Shown here piece after piece: positions 45,091 to 56,219 of a stretch of 64,000 nucleotides of DNA. The translations under genes were made by a program, and so were the position numbers. Under the pieces are notes generated by a model. That model searched no databases. It had not been told where the DNA came from and saw nothing but the letters and a program-made list of their open reading frames with translations. Every line of letters starts with the position of its first letter. Positions within the stretch are counted from its first letter, which is position 1. This DNA comes from Limnephilus marmoratus (taxonomy: Eukaryota; Arthropoda; Insecta; Trichoptera; Limnephilidae): NCBI GenBank assembly GCA_917880885.1, contig OU862933.1, forward strand, positions 5,565,452-5,629,451. The letters are read 5' to 3'.

Positions 45091-45575
45091 TGATCATGCA
45101 CGGGGCATGGGGATGAGGGTAACCTTGCCGTTACTCTTGCTAAGACGCTGATGGATTTCGCTAAGTTATGCCCAACCACCAAACAAGAAAGGTATATCAC
45201 AATTAAGTGGTACTCACGGTTGGTCTTCTAGCTTGGTGACAGTCATAGATGTCCATAGCGCTCGATATTGTTCTATTTGATTGTTAGAACTTCGGTAAAG
45301 TTTGAGTCACGAGTTCACACAAAATATACGAAAGAATACGGTAGGATTTATACTTTATGTGACGATATGATGAATAACACTTCGGCTCGGTGCGAAATGT
45401 CACTATACGATCGGTGGTTAGCAACGGACTGACTTGTTGACGATAAAGCGCTTGTCACTTGTTGACCGTGTAGTTAGGCACCCTTATTGTGTGGAATTCC
45501 CAAGTCTGGGTTCCTGCCGATCTCGTATGACAATCGGAGCACAAAACGAAAGAAATCCATCGGCGTTATGAAACA
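45091..45575 (-). repeat. BEL/Pao 5' LTR
   Basis: Same sequence as 41127-41611 apart from about three changes (for example ccttgccgtt against ccttgcagtt). It contains the presumed promoter for gag. Confidence 0.93.
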
Positions 45576-45639
45576 TTATATTATTGGAAATATTTATTTA
45601 TTTAGTGGTAATTTATTACAAAATCATTATAATACGTTA

Positions 45640-46690
45640 TCCCTACCCAATTATAAAACTCATTTCGTGAAGGACAACATTATCACGTACCACAGGGATA
45701 GGTTCTATCTCCGACTTCGTTTTTGTTGCACATCAATGACCTATTGTCATGTGTACCGATTCATTGTTAAGCGGATGACAGTACAGTACATGGTAGCTTT
45801 TTGTTTGACAAGCTCTCAAAGGGCACAAACTCCAACGACTTGGAGGGCTTTGAAGCCAAGAATGGACGGTTACTTCAAGAGGGTTTTATCTTGGGGTAAA
45901 AATAACCTTGTCGAATTTAATGTTTCAAAGACCCAATCATGTCTGATTACGTCCAAAAGGGATCGAAATGAAAATCTAGCCTCCTTCAACGGAAGCAATC
46001 TTCCGAACAGGCCCTATATTGATATGCTTGGTGTAACAACCAGCTCAGGAACGGGGGCTCCATCGGAGCCAGAGTTAAGTAAGCCTCTCAGAAACTGGGC
46101 GTACTGTACAGGGTCCGCAGATACTTTAATAGTACACAACTGCTAATCTTGTACAAATCGCAAATGCGCCCCATGGTTGAATTTGGCAGCCACCTCTGGT
46201 CTGGAGCCTCAAAACACCAAAAAAAAAACCTTCGACACTGTGCAGAAACGGGCGGTCCATTTGATAGATTCTCCTAACTTAACATACGAATTGCAATCTT
46301 TAGAGGACAGGCGTCAGATGGGAATGCTGTCCTTGTTCTACCGGTATTACAATGGAAGATGCTCCGAGGAACTAGCGTCATTGATCCCTTCGGCACTGCA
46401 GAGTCAGGAAACACGCCAAACACGCGCCCAACATTTGTCACGGTTGACATTAGTCACATGAGAACGGGTCGTTTCGGCTGTGGAACAATTTGCCGGCCTC
46501 TGAGTTTCCTCCCTCCTACAACCTACAACATGGGATTCTTCAAGATCCATGTTCACTCCTCCCTCTCCTCAAAAAGACCCTCCACATAGCATCCACATAG
46601 ACCCTCCACATAGACCCTCCAAAGATGACATAGGCCCCGAGGGATTTTTTTCCTTAGGGCCTCCTGTGTGGAGAGGGTGTAAAAAAACAC
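45640..46690 (+). mobile_element. LINE B (Jockey/CR1-group), 5'-truncated and frameshifted
   Basis: Fragments in order: the codons of VPQGS-like sequence near 45690, LVEFNVSKTQSCLITSKRDR and FNGSNLPNRPYIDMLGV (45905-46035), KTFDTVQKRAVHLIDSPN and MLSLFYRYYNGRCSEELASL (46220-46390). The 3' UTR has the GGCCCCGAGG...CCTTAGGGCC stem-loop and an A-run. At least two frameshifts. Same family at 54386-55115. Confidence 0.8.
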
Positions 46691-46694
46691 TAAG

Positions 46695-47960
46695 TAATAA
46701 TTAAAAAATAAATTATTTTTACACAAGAATAATAACTTAAAAGGGAGTTCAATGAAAATTGTATGTAGATTTTAAGACAGACTAGACGCACTTAACACAG
46801 TTAATTGAAGAATATTTCATAAATATAAAAGAAATGAAAAATTAGAACGAAGTTCTACAAATTAAACTGATAATTTTATTGATATCAATAACAAAACTAC
46901 TCGTTTCCTTTGCAAAGTTTTGTATTCAGTTTATTCTCCCAGTTGTGGGAATGAAGTTTTTTGCAGTTATTGTTCCACGTAATATATTTGGATAACGGCA
47001 TTGAGTTGCATTTTTGGAATAAGGTAAGAATTTTTCTTTCACAAGTAAAAATTGTAGGTTATATAATTTTTCAAATTATAAACAAAGTTTTGCTGTATTT
47101 TGGAGATATTTAACATTATTAAGAACTTTTTCGTGACTTTTCCGTATGTTTCTAAGTAAAGGGCATTAGGAATCATTTTTCGAATTTCAGAACTTCGTTT
47201 TTTTTGTCACTTGATATGTACATATATAGATGGATTTGACAATTTATAAATTTAACTAAATTAAAGTATTTCAGTATTGCATATTAGGCAATCTTCCCTA
47301 ATATTTGTACTGGTATTTATACATCTATATTATAGTTCTAGTTATTAAAGCAAAGCGGATTTGAGTGCATATTTGTGTACAAAATAAAGTGCAGAATGAT
47401 GGCTACTTTATGTACCTATGTACAAACTGACGTACGTAGTGACAGTCAACAATTTATTCAACGCTTGTCTCGGTAACATGGGGCGATTTTGTCGCTGCTA
47501 CTAATAGAAGCGATTAAATCGCTTACAAGGTAGACGCCGAGAATGTCTCAGCAGCAAATAAACGTAGCCACGACTCGATTAGAAGATGTTCAATATTGTT
47601 TCAAAAATATGCATGTGCAGTTTTTAATTTTAAATTGAATCAAATTTAATAATATCATCATTTAGTTTCGCAAGTATTTTAGGTTTTATTGTTGTGATAA
47701 CTGTTTTCTCATTCAATTCCATTATAAAATTGTTATGTTGTTGTTGTTATAATTGTCTTGAACACCGAAATAGCTGTTACAATAATTAAAACTATAATAC
47801 TTGAAGAACAATATGATTTAACCACTTTAATTTTTTTTAAACGAACTACAGTTCTACCGAATAAACACAATTCTTTAGTCATTCATTAAATAAGATAACA
47901 ATAAACATGTTCCATCCTTACTAGAAACAAATGTGATCGCTACCTAGCGCTACTATCATC
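46695..47960. other. No gene seen
   Basis: AT-rich sequence, the longest stretch in the window with no repeat I can name. Confidence 0.5.
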
Positions 47961-47971
47961 TCGTCTGCTGG

Positions 47972-48500
47972 CAAGGGCGGATCCAGGATTTATTTTTTTT
48001 CTGGGGGGGAGGGGGTACAATGGGCGGAGGGGCAAAAAAATCAACAATTACTGTTAGGATTTTTTTCTGGGAGGGGGGCACAAGGGGCGGACGGGCAAAA
48101 ATCAACAATTACTGTTAGAAATAAACTTGAAGTATCATCCTTCAAGTTTATTTCTAAAGTTCAAGTATGTATAGGAAGGTTTATGAAAGTGTCAAAACAA
48201 ATTTACTTATTTACTTATGTATATGCATACCTCCGTTTTTTCGGTATTTAAATGTATGTTAATGTTAATTCGTGAGAAATAGTTTGGATGCAGGTGAATT
48301 CTCTATTAATTGTTTTGTATATTCTTGTTAATTAACATCTGTATCTGTATTTTCTCCTTAAAAAAAAAATTTTTGAAAAATTAAATGTTTAATAAAGACA
48401 GTTTTCTGTACTGTGATGGAATCCCCACAGTACACAAAAATACCGTCTGGGGGGGGGGGGGGCACGTGCCCCGTGCCCCTCCCCCCTAAATCCGCCCTTG
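47972..48500. mobile_element. hAT-4 non-autonomous transposon
   Basis: The ends are CAAGGGCGGATCCAGGATT and, reversed, CAAGGGCGGATTTAGGGG. The TSD TCTGCTGG is perfect (47964-47971 and 48501-48508). Poly-G runs lie near both ends. An inner hairpin pairs tagaaataaacttgaag with cttcaagtttatttcta (about 48116-48158). Confidence 0.9.
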
Positions 48501-48784
48501 TCTGCTGGTCGCTTTCTGTTATCAGAATAAACCATCAAGTTTTTCAGTTCAGTTTTCAATCTTAGTGCGCCTTATAACGCCACGAATATAGTCCGCTCAA
48601 GTAGCTAGAAAAATAGTGGTCAAGTAACAAAAATTCGCACCGAGGTGAAATTCGGTAGAGATCTTGGGTAGGGATGTCGAAAGTGAAAAAAAATATCGAT
48701 ATGTCGATGTATCGATATTTATTAAAATATCAATATCGACGTCGATATATATATATATATTTTTTTTAATTTTTTTATTTCATA

Positions 48785-49043
48785 TAATTTTTGAAAATAC
48801 ACTTTTATGTTTTTTTCTTGATTACCATACTAGGCTAATGCCCGTGTTAAGGTAATCATACATGATATAAATTATACAATGTGTGAACTAGAACAAAATA
48901 TAGGTTTGAAATAGAAATTATAAGATATTAGAAACAAGAGAAAGAAAAAAGATAAAAATATTTAAGGTAAACTATAACAAGATATATGTATACGTATGCA
49001 CATACAAATACATACAAACACACATACATACATATATATACAT

Positions 49044-49105
<62 letters not shown>

Positions 49106-49110
49106 GTCAT
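48785..49110 (-). repeat. LINE 3' end fragment and (TA)n run
   Basis: Minus strand reads gattaccttaacacgggcat then tagcctagtatggtaatc, the stem seen at 32860. A pure TA run occupies about 49048-49102 with CATA repeats next to it. ORFs across the TA run are artefacts. Confidence 0.5.
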
Positions 49111-50010
49111 ACCACATTTTGTGGCTCATCTTAGAAGAAGCCACTTAAGTTGCTCATTCTTTCGCATGTAATATATACTTACGTAGATGAAGTACCAACA
49201 TGCTGTCTTTTAAATTTTGTTTAAAATATGGTCAGCTATAATATGTAATCAAAAATTATGTTTATTTATTAAAAAAAAATATCTTAAAATAACGTGCATT
49301 CCTTGATCTATTTTAAGAACACACTTACCGCATCACGCTACGTTGCCAAGTTTAATGCTACATATACATACCAATATAGTTCATATGAAGGTAGGTTGAC
49401 AGAACAGGTCGGATGTTGCTTATTCACACATTTATTATTTCAAGCGGCCGTTTTTGATTATTGGCGCGTTTTTTTAAAATTGGAGTATGATTTGCTAATT
49501 AATATTGTTATTTATTTGGTGTTTACGGTTGTTTTGTGTTAAGGTTTATTTTAATATTATCACAAATAAAATTAGGTATTTAAATACATATTGGTGTAGT
49601 TTCTTTTATTTGCTACATAATTATTTTATCTTAGTTTTATTAGTGTTTTCGAAAAATTATGAATAAACTTATTAGAAATATATTACAAAATTTACTTTGT
49701 TCATTGATTCGTACGCTTCTTTAAGTTGTAGGTTGGTTTGCAAATTATAATTTTTAATATGTTTATTAATTTCATGTTTACATACAGTTTTATTAAAATG
49801 TGTGTAAAATGTAATTTTTATATAATGTTTTATATTATCATGTTATACCTACTTATCTTATCTTATCTTACCCTATAATTATTTTTACACGTGTAAGCAT
49901 TGTCTCCAGTTGTATGACACATAGGTAGGTACCTACCTTCCACCAATTTTATACACGTATTCTAATTTTATTATTTTCTATAGTATACATTGTACAACCA
50001 ACGTCTCTAC
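49110..50010. other. AT-rich, no gene seen
   Basis: Contains cttatcttatcttatc near 49852. Nothing else recognisable. Confidence 0.5.
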
Positions 50011-50014
50011 AATA

Positions 50015-50420
50015 GGCCGCCCCAAATGGTTTGACTAGGTGTCGCATCTGGGAGAGGGTGGTTGAGGGAGACCTTTTAACCTCTTCAGCCTGGCTCTCTC
50101 GACTCATCACCTTGCACCGCAGTAGAAGGGATAGACCCATATGCCCGTTACCGACACACTAATCCCAAGATTAGTGTCGGTGTGTGTGTGTATTAGAGCA
50201 CAGGCGTCTGGTTTGAAAGCTGTCATTGTTCTACTGGTATTTCAATGGAAGATGCTCCGAGGAACTAGCGTCATTGATCCCTTTGGCACCGGTCCCTTTA
50301 GTCGGGTAACACGTCAAACGTGTGCCCAACATTTGTCACATGAGAACGGGTCATTTCTACGACTCATTTTTGCCTGCCTCTGTGTGTCCTCCCTCCTACA
50401 ATACGGGTCTCAAACGTAAC
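50015..50420 (+). repeat. SINE-L body fragment next to LINE B fragment
   Basis: 50040-50160 matches the SINE-L middle (ctcaccttgcaccgcagtag-like). 50190-50400 matches LINE B codons (tggaagatgctccgaggaac and tagcgtcattgatccctt). Both are decayed. Confidence 0.6.
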
Positions 50421-51051
50421 TTTCAACATTTCAAGGGTGATAAAATAAAAACGATCATTTTGAAAAAAAACTATTTAATTTGAATTTTTAAAAACAAAAA
50501 ATATTACTATACATACTAAAAAAAGTGTGTAATCATTTGAAAAATAACATAACACAATAAAAAAATAATTATAGCCTAATAACTTTATATTCACAATCAT
50601 TATAAAAACAGCATAATATAATAAAAAATTAAATCATAATTAAAACCAAATAACTTTTTATTATACATCGTTCACGAAACATTTAGCGTTGTACATTACA
50701 GAAGAATCCTTCGTTTTTTTTTTATTTAACAAGGGATATCAAATTATACCTTGCACATAAATTTAACAAAAACTAAAATAAATTATAACCCTCCACAACC
50801 AATATCATGATGAAAGATAAAGGGGCCTTATTCGCCCGGTACTCTGTATGCCAGTATTACAAAAGATAAAATATATGGAACTGCTATAACGACTGCCAAT
50901 GATCAAACTATGGAACAAGCCAACAGCTACTTTACGATTGCTTCACGCTTTATATCAGCTGTAGTGGAATCGGAGTCGATACCTTTGGATCGTTCAATCG
51001 TTGAAGCCGGTATAGCGGTCTCTTAATCAATACAATTCATTTGAATTCAAG

Positions 51052-53249
51052 TTAAGCATCCTGGAGGTAGAATTCTCTTTTTCTCTGCAAATCCTTAGGT
51101 AAGGGCAATTTCTTGACACGGTGATTATTAATAAATGTATTAATTTGCTTCCATGACCTCATTGACAATATTCCTGTTTGTTTTTTTATTTCGTTTATTT
51201 TCGTAGCGCCAGGATCAATCCCTTCGATGAAATAATTTGCAAAGTTTTTATAAAGTTCATCTTTTTCTTGATTAAGCCACCTCCTTCTAACTATAATTTT
51301 TTTTGCCATATTCCCATCAAGTAAATTACTTGGTAAAGACTCTTGGTCATTTTCTAAGCTATTATCCAACGTAACATGATCCACATTTTCTTTATGTGAT
51401 TCTTCAGGTTGAGGGACGGAATCTATTTCATTTTGTAAAGTTGTTGTAATGTTCGTTCCATTATCAGACTGTGATCGGCAAGATATTTTTCCCTCAGCTA
51501 ATTGCAGTAAATTCAAGCCAACTTTACCTTTCTCAAGAGCTAGTTGTGGTATCATGTAATTCCCTTTATGTGTACCTGGTGTATGCCCTAAGAAATGAGA
51601 CAAAGCGTTTACATAAGCATTATTCTTTCCAGCTACTTGGCTCATGGTTGCAACATGGTGTCGCAGCCCAGTTGAAGTTATATGATCTGAATTCACAAAG
51701 GAAAACTTGTGTCTTAGTTCCCTTAAAATTTGCGTGCCACAAAAATAAGGTTCACCTCCTAGTTTTGGGAATAAAAATTTGTTTTCATTTGGAATTCCAA
51801 CTAAATTTCTGTACGCAAATATAGTGTCTACATTTTTTTTCATCTGATTTCGAAGAAGTATTGGAACTGTTCTCCCCCTTTTTCCTGGGATATGGAAGCA
51901 ATATAATGTATGTATAGCATTTTGCTCCTCAGAACTCATGATTTCCAATATTTCTTCAGGAATGTCTTGTTTTTCACTTTGGCTGGCTATATAATTTTCT
52001 AATGGAGCTCTTGCAACTTCTCCTGCCCTCCTCCTATTAAAAATTATAATGTGAGCAATTGTTATTTTACATAGCTCCTCATAGGCGATATAAGACTTTT
52101 CACATTCAAATCGTTGAGCTATATTCACTTCTAGTTTCATAACTTCCGTGCATATTTTTTTTATATCAGTAGTTAAAGGCATGACATCAGTTTTCAGCAT
52201 TTTTTGAGTTTTCCTTGATTTTTCAGCGTTAGTAGAAATTTCAAATTTCCAAGCGTGACCAAAGATTATTTTAAATTCAGACAACTTGTTTTTTATAACA
52301 TCTTTGGATGAAGTGGTCAGCACAGGATTCTGTATTGTTTTACGCATCAAAATATCAGCACAATCTTTTATAGCTGTACAAAGTCGTTGAGGGATGCTAG
52401 GAATTTTTACAGAACCTGTACTTTCATCGTAACCACTATTTATTTTGACAGCGTCCATAAAAACATTAAAATGTATAGGGTCAAATGCAAGGTCAAATGA
52501 GGATATTGCAGGATTTTTTTCTTTGATGACCATGAACAGTCTAGCGAGATCTCTCATCTTGGATGTAATGTGTGTTTTCAAATGATGTTCTTTATGATTG
52601 CTTAATAGTAGGGAACCATATGCACAAATTAATGGCTCAGACTTTGCAATTTTTGCAATAGGATCATTTTTGAACACAGGAAATATCTGAGATCTTAAAG
52701 ATTCAGCGATCTCAGAATTGTCTGGGGATAATAAAATAGCGGATGATTTTAACACTCTGCAGCGTTTTAGTGGATTTCCTTCATGTGATTGTTTTCTATT
52801 TGAACATTTTTTCAGGTGTCTATAGAGTAAACTTCTTTTGAATGTGCCACAGCATTCTATACAAACCGCATAATCTTTAGCTGTCGCAGTCGTTCTTGGG
52901 CGGCGATTCGGTAGTATTATTCCATTAACTCTATTTATCGCGTCCTGCTTATATAGATAATTGCCTCTATTTCTTATTTTCTTCGAAATTAATTCACACT
53001 TTTTTTTTCGTTCGCGCAGATCGGGATCTAAAATTTTATTATATTCAATCACTTCTGCCTCTAAGGGATGTTGGATTGTGATGTGGCGTACAAAGTTGGT
53101 TATCAGCTTGAAGCAGTATGGACAGAAGTTTTTACGGTCATAAACTCTTGGTTTTTTACTAGCTAAATCAGATGTACATTGTTTTGAAGTTGATGACACA
53201 TAGCAGTCCGTTTTCTCCTGCTTCCCTGGATGATCGCTGGTATATGAAT
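51052..53249 (-). CDS. Exon 4: zinc fingers and tyrosine-recombinase domain
   Basis: 2198 nt with no stop until 51052. The acceptor is tttaaattttag at 53250; the first full codons read SYTSDHPGKQEKTDCY before VSSTSKQC. Recombinase signatures are RRRAGEVAR (box I Arg, about 52030), GKRGRTVPILL (beta-hairpin Lys, about 51880) and TGLRHHVAT (box II Arg, about 51660). LSHFLGHTPGTHKGNY follows with the late His and the presumed catalytic Tyr (about 51555-51600). The usual HxxR of box II reads TGLR here. GTG at 53199 is not a credible start, since the frame runs on to the splice site. Confidence 0.88.
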
Positions 53250-56219
53250 CTAAAATTTAAAAATGCAATAACATTTTATAAAATATTTAATAAATTAAAT
53301 TTGTGTGGAAAATTATACAGAGTGAATTATACAAAGTTACCACACAAACTTAAACCAGCGATTCCTGAGCATATGTGGTGTGTCAGTCATTTTATTATGG
53401 GATGACTTCTTTGTTCGATAAACTTAAACTGTATTCACGCAAGCTGTCCCGCTACAGCAGGGTTTCCCGACCCCGTGAACGGTTCGTATGTTCCCACCAC
53501 TATTCGACAGAGACAGAATTCTTTCATAAACATTAATTAAAAATGTGAATTATTTTTATTTATTTGTTAGAGTTTTAAGTTTTTAAGTGCGTAGGTTTAT
53601 TAAATACGTTTGTATGTTTGCGATATTGTTTGTATGAGTGGTTCCTTTGCTGACAGTACTTCGCAACTTGTCTAGCGGCCGCGGCGTGCCAGACTGTACT
53701 CTTCACGCTAGCCTGGAACGGGAAGTGCTATTCACTATTGCACATCACGCATTGTACTGCAGATTTTGTTCAAGGTAAGATAGAAGAACTAGAGTTAGAA
53801 ATTTTGGACCTTAAGAATGATATTTAGCTAAAATCCTTAATATCAGAGGACTTTTGGAATACAGTGGACAGAGAAAAGTTCCCATTTTTGAAAAAAGCCG
53901 CATAAAAAATTGAATCATTTTTCAGTTCGACATATTTATGCGAATCCTTGTTTTCAAACATGAACTTAATAAAATCAAGATATAGATCTCGACTCACCGA
54001 TGAGCATCCTTATGATTGTTTGCTAACAGGATTATCGTCATACCCTCCTAATTATGAGGCAGTGGCCAATGATATGCATTGCCTCAGATCACATTGACAT
54101 ATTGATATTATATTTTTTTTATAATTGAAACGTTGCTTGAAAATGGCTTTATCCGTGTTTGGTGACTAGATCTGAATCGCCGGGTATGCTTGAAAATGGC
54201 TTTATCCGTGTTTGGTGACCAGATCTGAATCGCCAGGTACTTCCCAACCTTCCTATTCGCCACCTCCTTCCCCTCCCCACTACCTTCAGCCTCACAACAT
54301 ACCCCGATTGGGGATTCCATGGTGTCACTGGCTCCAGACGGGAGCAGTTGAGATTTTTGTGCGGTATACCCGGTAAAAAAAAACTCCACACAGGAGGCCC
54401 TTAAGAAAACGATTTCCCTCAAGGCCTATGTCATCTAAGATGCTGTGTGGAGGGTCTTTTTGAGGAGAAGAGGGAGTTAACATTGGTCTTGAAGAGACCC
54501 ATGTTGTAGGAAGGGGAAACAGAGGTCGGCAAATCGTTCCATAGCCGAGCTGTTGAGCACAAGAACGAGTCGAAGAAGCGACCAGTTCTCATGTGACAAA
54601 TGTCAACCGTGTACATATGTTGGGCACGGGTTTGGCGTGTTTCCCGACTATGCACCGGTGCCGAAGGGATCAATGATGCTAGTTTCTTGGAGCATCTTCC
54701 ATTGAAATACCGGTAGAACAAGGATAGCATTCCTACCTGACGCCTGTGCCCTAAAGATTGCAATCCATCTGTTAAAATGGGAGAATTTATCAATCAATCG
54801 GATCGCCCGCTTCTGCACAGAATCGAGGTTATTTTTCAGATATTTTGGAGCTCCAGACCAGAGGTGGCTGCCAAATTCAACTGTGGGGCGGACTTGCGAT
54901 TTGTACAAGGCTAGCAGTTGTGTACTATTAAAGTATCTGCGGGCCTTGTACAGTACGCCCAGTTTTTGAGAGGCTAGCTTTACTCTGGCTTCGATAGAGC
55001 CCCCAAATCTGAGCTGGTCACTTAGAGTTACATCGAGCATATCAATGGAGGGCCTGTTCGGAAGGTTGCTTCCGTTGAAGGAGACGAGATTTTCATTGCG
55101 ATTGCGAGACGTAATAATACATTAAATACATTTCTCTGTGTGTATGCAATTTGAATAATAATTTTATTATTTTGAAACATTTTTGTTTATTATTTATTAA
55201 TAAATTATGGGAAAATGAGAAGTTATGGGAGGAGTTTGTCGATTAAAAATATGTGGTGCCCGCCACCCTACCGATATTTTAGAATGTGCTCTAGAGTACA
55301 AAAAGGTTGGGAACCCCTGCGCTACAGCATAGCGTTTACATTACCAAGTTGGAAATTTGAAACGAGCGCTTACCATGCGCTTATCACATATATGATCAGG
55401 AATCATTGGTTAACGTTTGTCAGATAAAGGGGTTTGTTTTACCTACCAGAATCAGACGAAATTCTCGAGGGTAACTTGAATAAGTCATCACTGCCGGACG
55501 TCACACTTGCTTCTAAAATAAAGCATAATAATGTAATATTCGAAATAAAACAATTCATATTACGTAACGTAATATTCCGCATCACTATCGTTAATTGCTA
55601 AAACATTTCACAATAATAAGTAACGTAATGTTGGTATGTAATGAAAAATACCTAAGATTATTGTATATTATCAGTAATTATTATGTACATAGCTACCTGA
55701 ATCTGAAGAGTTTGCAAATAGATCATCCAGTTTTTCCTCCATTTCATTAATTACGGCTCTTTTATCCTCTGAAATTGGCGAACTTTCACTTGTACTACAT
55801 ATATTTTTATCTATAAAATAACAAAACACATTAAAAATCATAAACATAATAAAACAATAAGCATAATTATCATACTTATGTGAAAATCAACAAGAATTAT
55901 TATTAAAATATCAGTGAAAAGCGTTTTTATAGAAATCATAACCTAAAATGTAATTTTACCTAAAAAAACATTTGGTAAATATCGGTTCGGACTGGCCACG
56001 ATTATTACGAATAATTTTTAGAAAAACACTTTAGATTCGCCTTAATTACTTAAAAAGGAAACTTTTTATTATATAATAAAAATTATTCGTAATAAGCGTG
56101 GCCAGTCCGAACCGATAATCACCAAACATTTTTGGTATGTCATTGATTGTAATAATTCATTATGCAACACAATATTTAAGGTTATATGATAAAATCTTAC
56201 CGTTAATTGAAGAATCCAT
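51052..56219 (-). CDS. Zinc-finger tyrosine-recombinase-like protein, four exons
   Basis: My model joins 56219-56201, 55810-55697, 55512-55447 and 53249-51052. All three introns begin GT and end AG and all are phase 1, giving one 798-aa frame. An alternative start at 56330 (MAPPIRVW) adds 37 residues. Domains: acidic Ser-rich N-terminus (1-85), zinc fingers CPYC...H...H (about 108-127) and CIEC...H..C (about 200), a helical middle, and a tyrosine-recombinase fold at about 460-640. A C-terminal helical region near 730-790 (RRRWLNQEKDEL, SWKQINTFINNH) resembles a SANT/MADF-like DNA binder. Crypton transposons and their domesticated relatives use this fold. Function could be recombination or DNA binding only. 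It lies inside the 10.9-kb hAT-like unit. Confidence 0.78.
53768..54095 (+). pseudogene. hAT transposase C-terminal remnant in hAT-6
   Basis: One frame reads ISEDFWNTVDREKFPFLKKA, a stop, then FFSSTYLCESLFSNMNLIKS and RYRSRLTDEHPYDCLLTG. This is the hATC dimerisation block with STY.CES.FS.MN.IK...R..LTDEH. The rest of the protein is lost or replaced by the nested SINE and LINE. Confidence 0.8.
54117..54383 (+). mobile_element. SINE1 copy, 5'-truncated
   Basis: Starts in the body at aattgaaacgttgcttg, with a 47-bp tandem duplication of the gcttgaaaatggctttatcc block (54130s and 54188s). Ends gtgcggtatacccgg and an A-run. Confidence 0.8.
54386..55115 (-). mobile_element. LINE B copy, 5'-truncated
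   Basis: On the minus strand two frames give MLDVTLSDQLRFGGSIEARV, LYKARRYFNSTQLLALYKSQ and SVQKRAIRLID (55040-54770). Then MLSLFYRYFNGRCSKKLASL and RLWNDLPTSVSPSYNMGLFK follow to the stop at 54431. One frameshift separates them. The 3' UTR has the stem-loop shared with SINE-L. Confidence 0.85.
55447..55512 (-). CDS. Exon 3 of the recombinase-like gene
   Basis: 66 nt between acceptor ttattttag and donor G|gtaggt. It encodes EASVTSGSDDLFKLPSRISS then DS. Phase 1 on both sides, so it can be skipped without changing frame. It repeats the DDLF...SSDS pattern of exon 2. Confidence 0.7.
55697..55810 (-). CDS. Exon 2 of the recombinase-like gene
   Basis: 114 nt between acceptor ttattttatag and donor G|gtagct. 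It encodes DKNICSTSESSPISEDKR followed by AVINEMEEKLDDLFANSSDS. Symmetric phase 1. Acidic, Ser-rich and probably disordered with a helical end. Confidence 0.72.
55972..56125. mobile_element. Small palindromic MITE in intron 1
   Basis: 154 bp. Arms of about 55 bp pair TATCGGTTCGGACTGGCCAC with its complement. TSD ACAT on both sides (55968-55971 and 56126-56129). The inner strip gattcgccttaattactt resembles gattcaccttaattacatc in the foldback element at 3996. Confidence 0.85.
56201..56219 (-). CDS. Exon 1 coding part of the recombinase-like gene
   Basis: ATG at 56219 gives MDSSIN and one base of the next codon, followed by donor G|gtaaga. The frame stays open upstream through two further ATG codons (56330 and 56348), so translation may start earlier with MAPPIRVWMW. 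No transcript evidence is available to choose. Confidence 0.6.

Larger units (their letters stand above)
41122..45580 (-). mobile_element. BEL/Pao LTR retrotransposon, internally decayed
   Basis: Two 485-bp LTRs (41127-41611 and 45091-45575) differ at about three positions by eye. TG...CA ends and a 5-bp TSD TTATA (41122-41126 and 45576-45580) frame the element. The internal 3.48 kb is about half the usual BEL length: it carries gag, a damaged protease/RT region and part of RNase H, and no integrase. Confidence 0.93.
53458..55319. mobile_element. hAT-6 transposon in intron 3
   Basis: The ends are CAGGGTTTCCCGACCCC and ...GGTTGGGAACCCCTG. The TSD CGCTACAG is perfect (53450-53457 and 55320-55327). 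It contains hAT transposase remains, a SINE1 and a LINE B. Without it the intron would be about 327 nt. Confidence 0.9.

Noticed and set aside
41122..45580. Endogenous retrovirus with an envelope gene
   Set aside because: Gag and pol are BEL/Pao type and no envelope frame is present.
45487..46146. A single 219-aa gene
   Set aside because: Its N-terminal part is LTR sequence and the rest is LINE B; the frame crosses the element border by chance.
48962..49171. ORFs of alternating Tyr and Ile over a TA run
   Set aside because: Translation of a (TA)n microsatellite, not protein coding.
51471..51824. 117-aa plus-strand ORF
   Set aside because: Antisense of exon 4 of the recombinase-like gene.
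53199..53199. GTG start for the recombinase protein
   Set aside because: The frame is open upstream to a good splice acceptor at 53250 that joins in phase to upstream exons.
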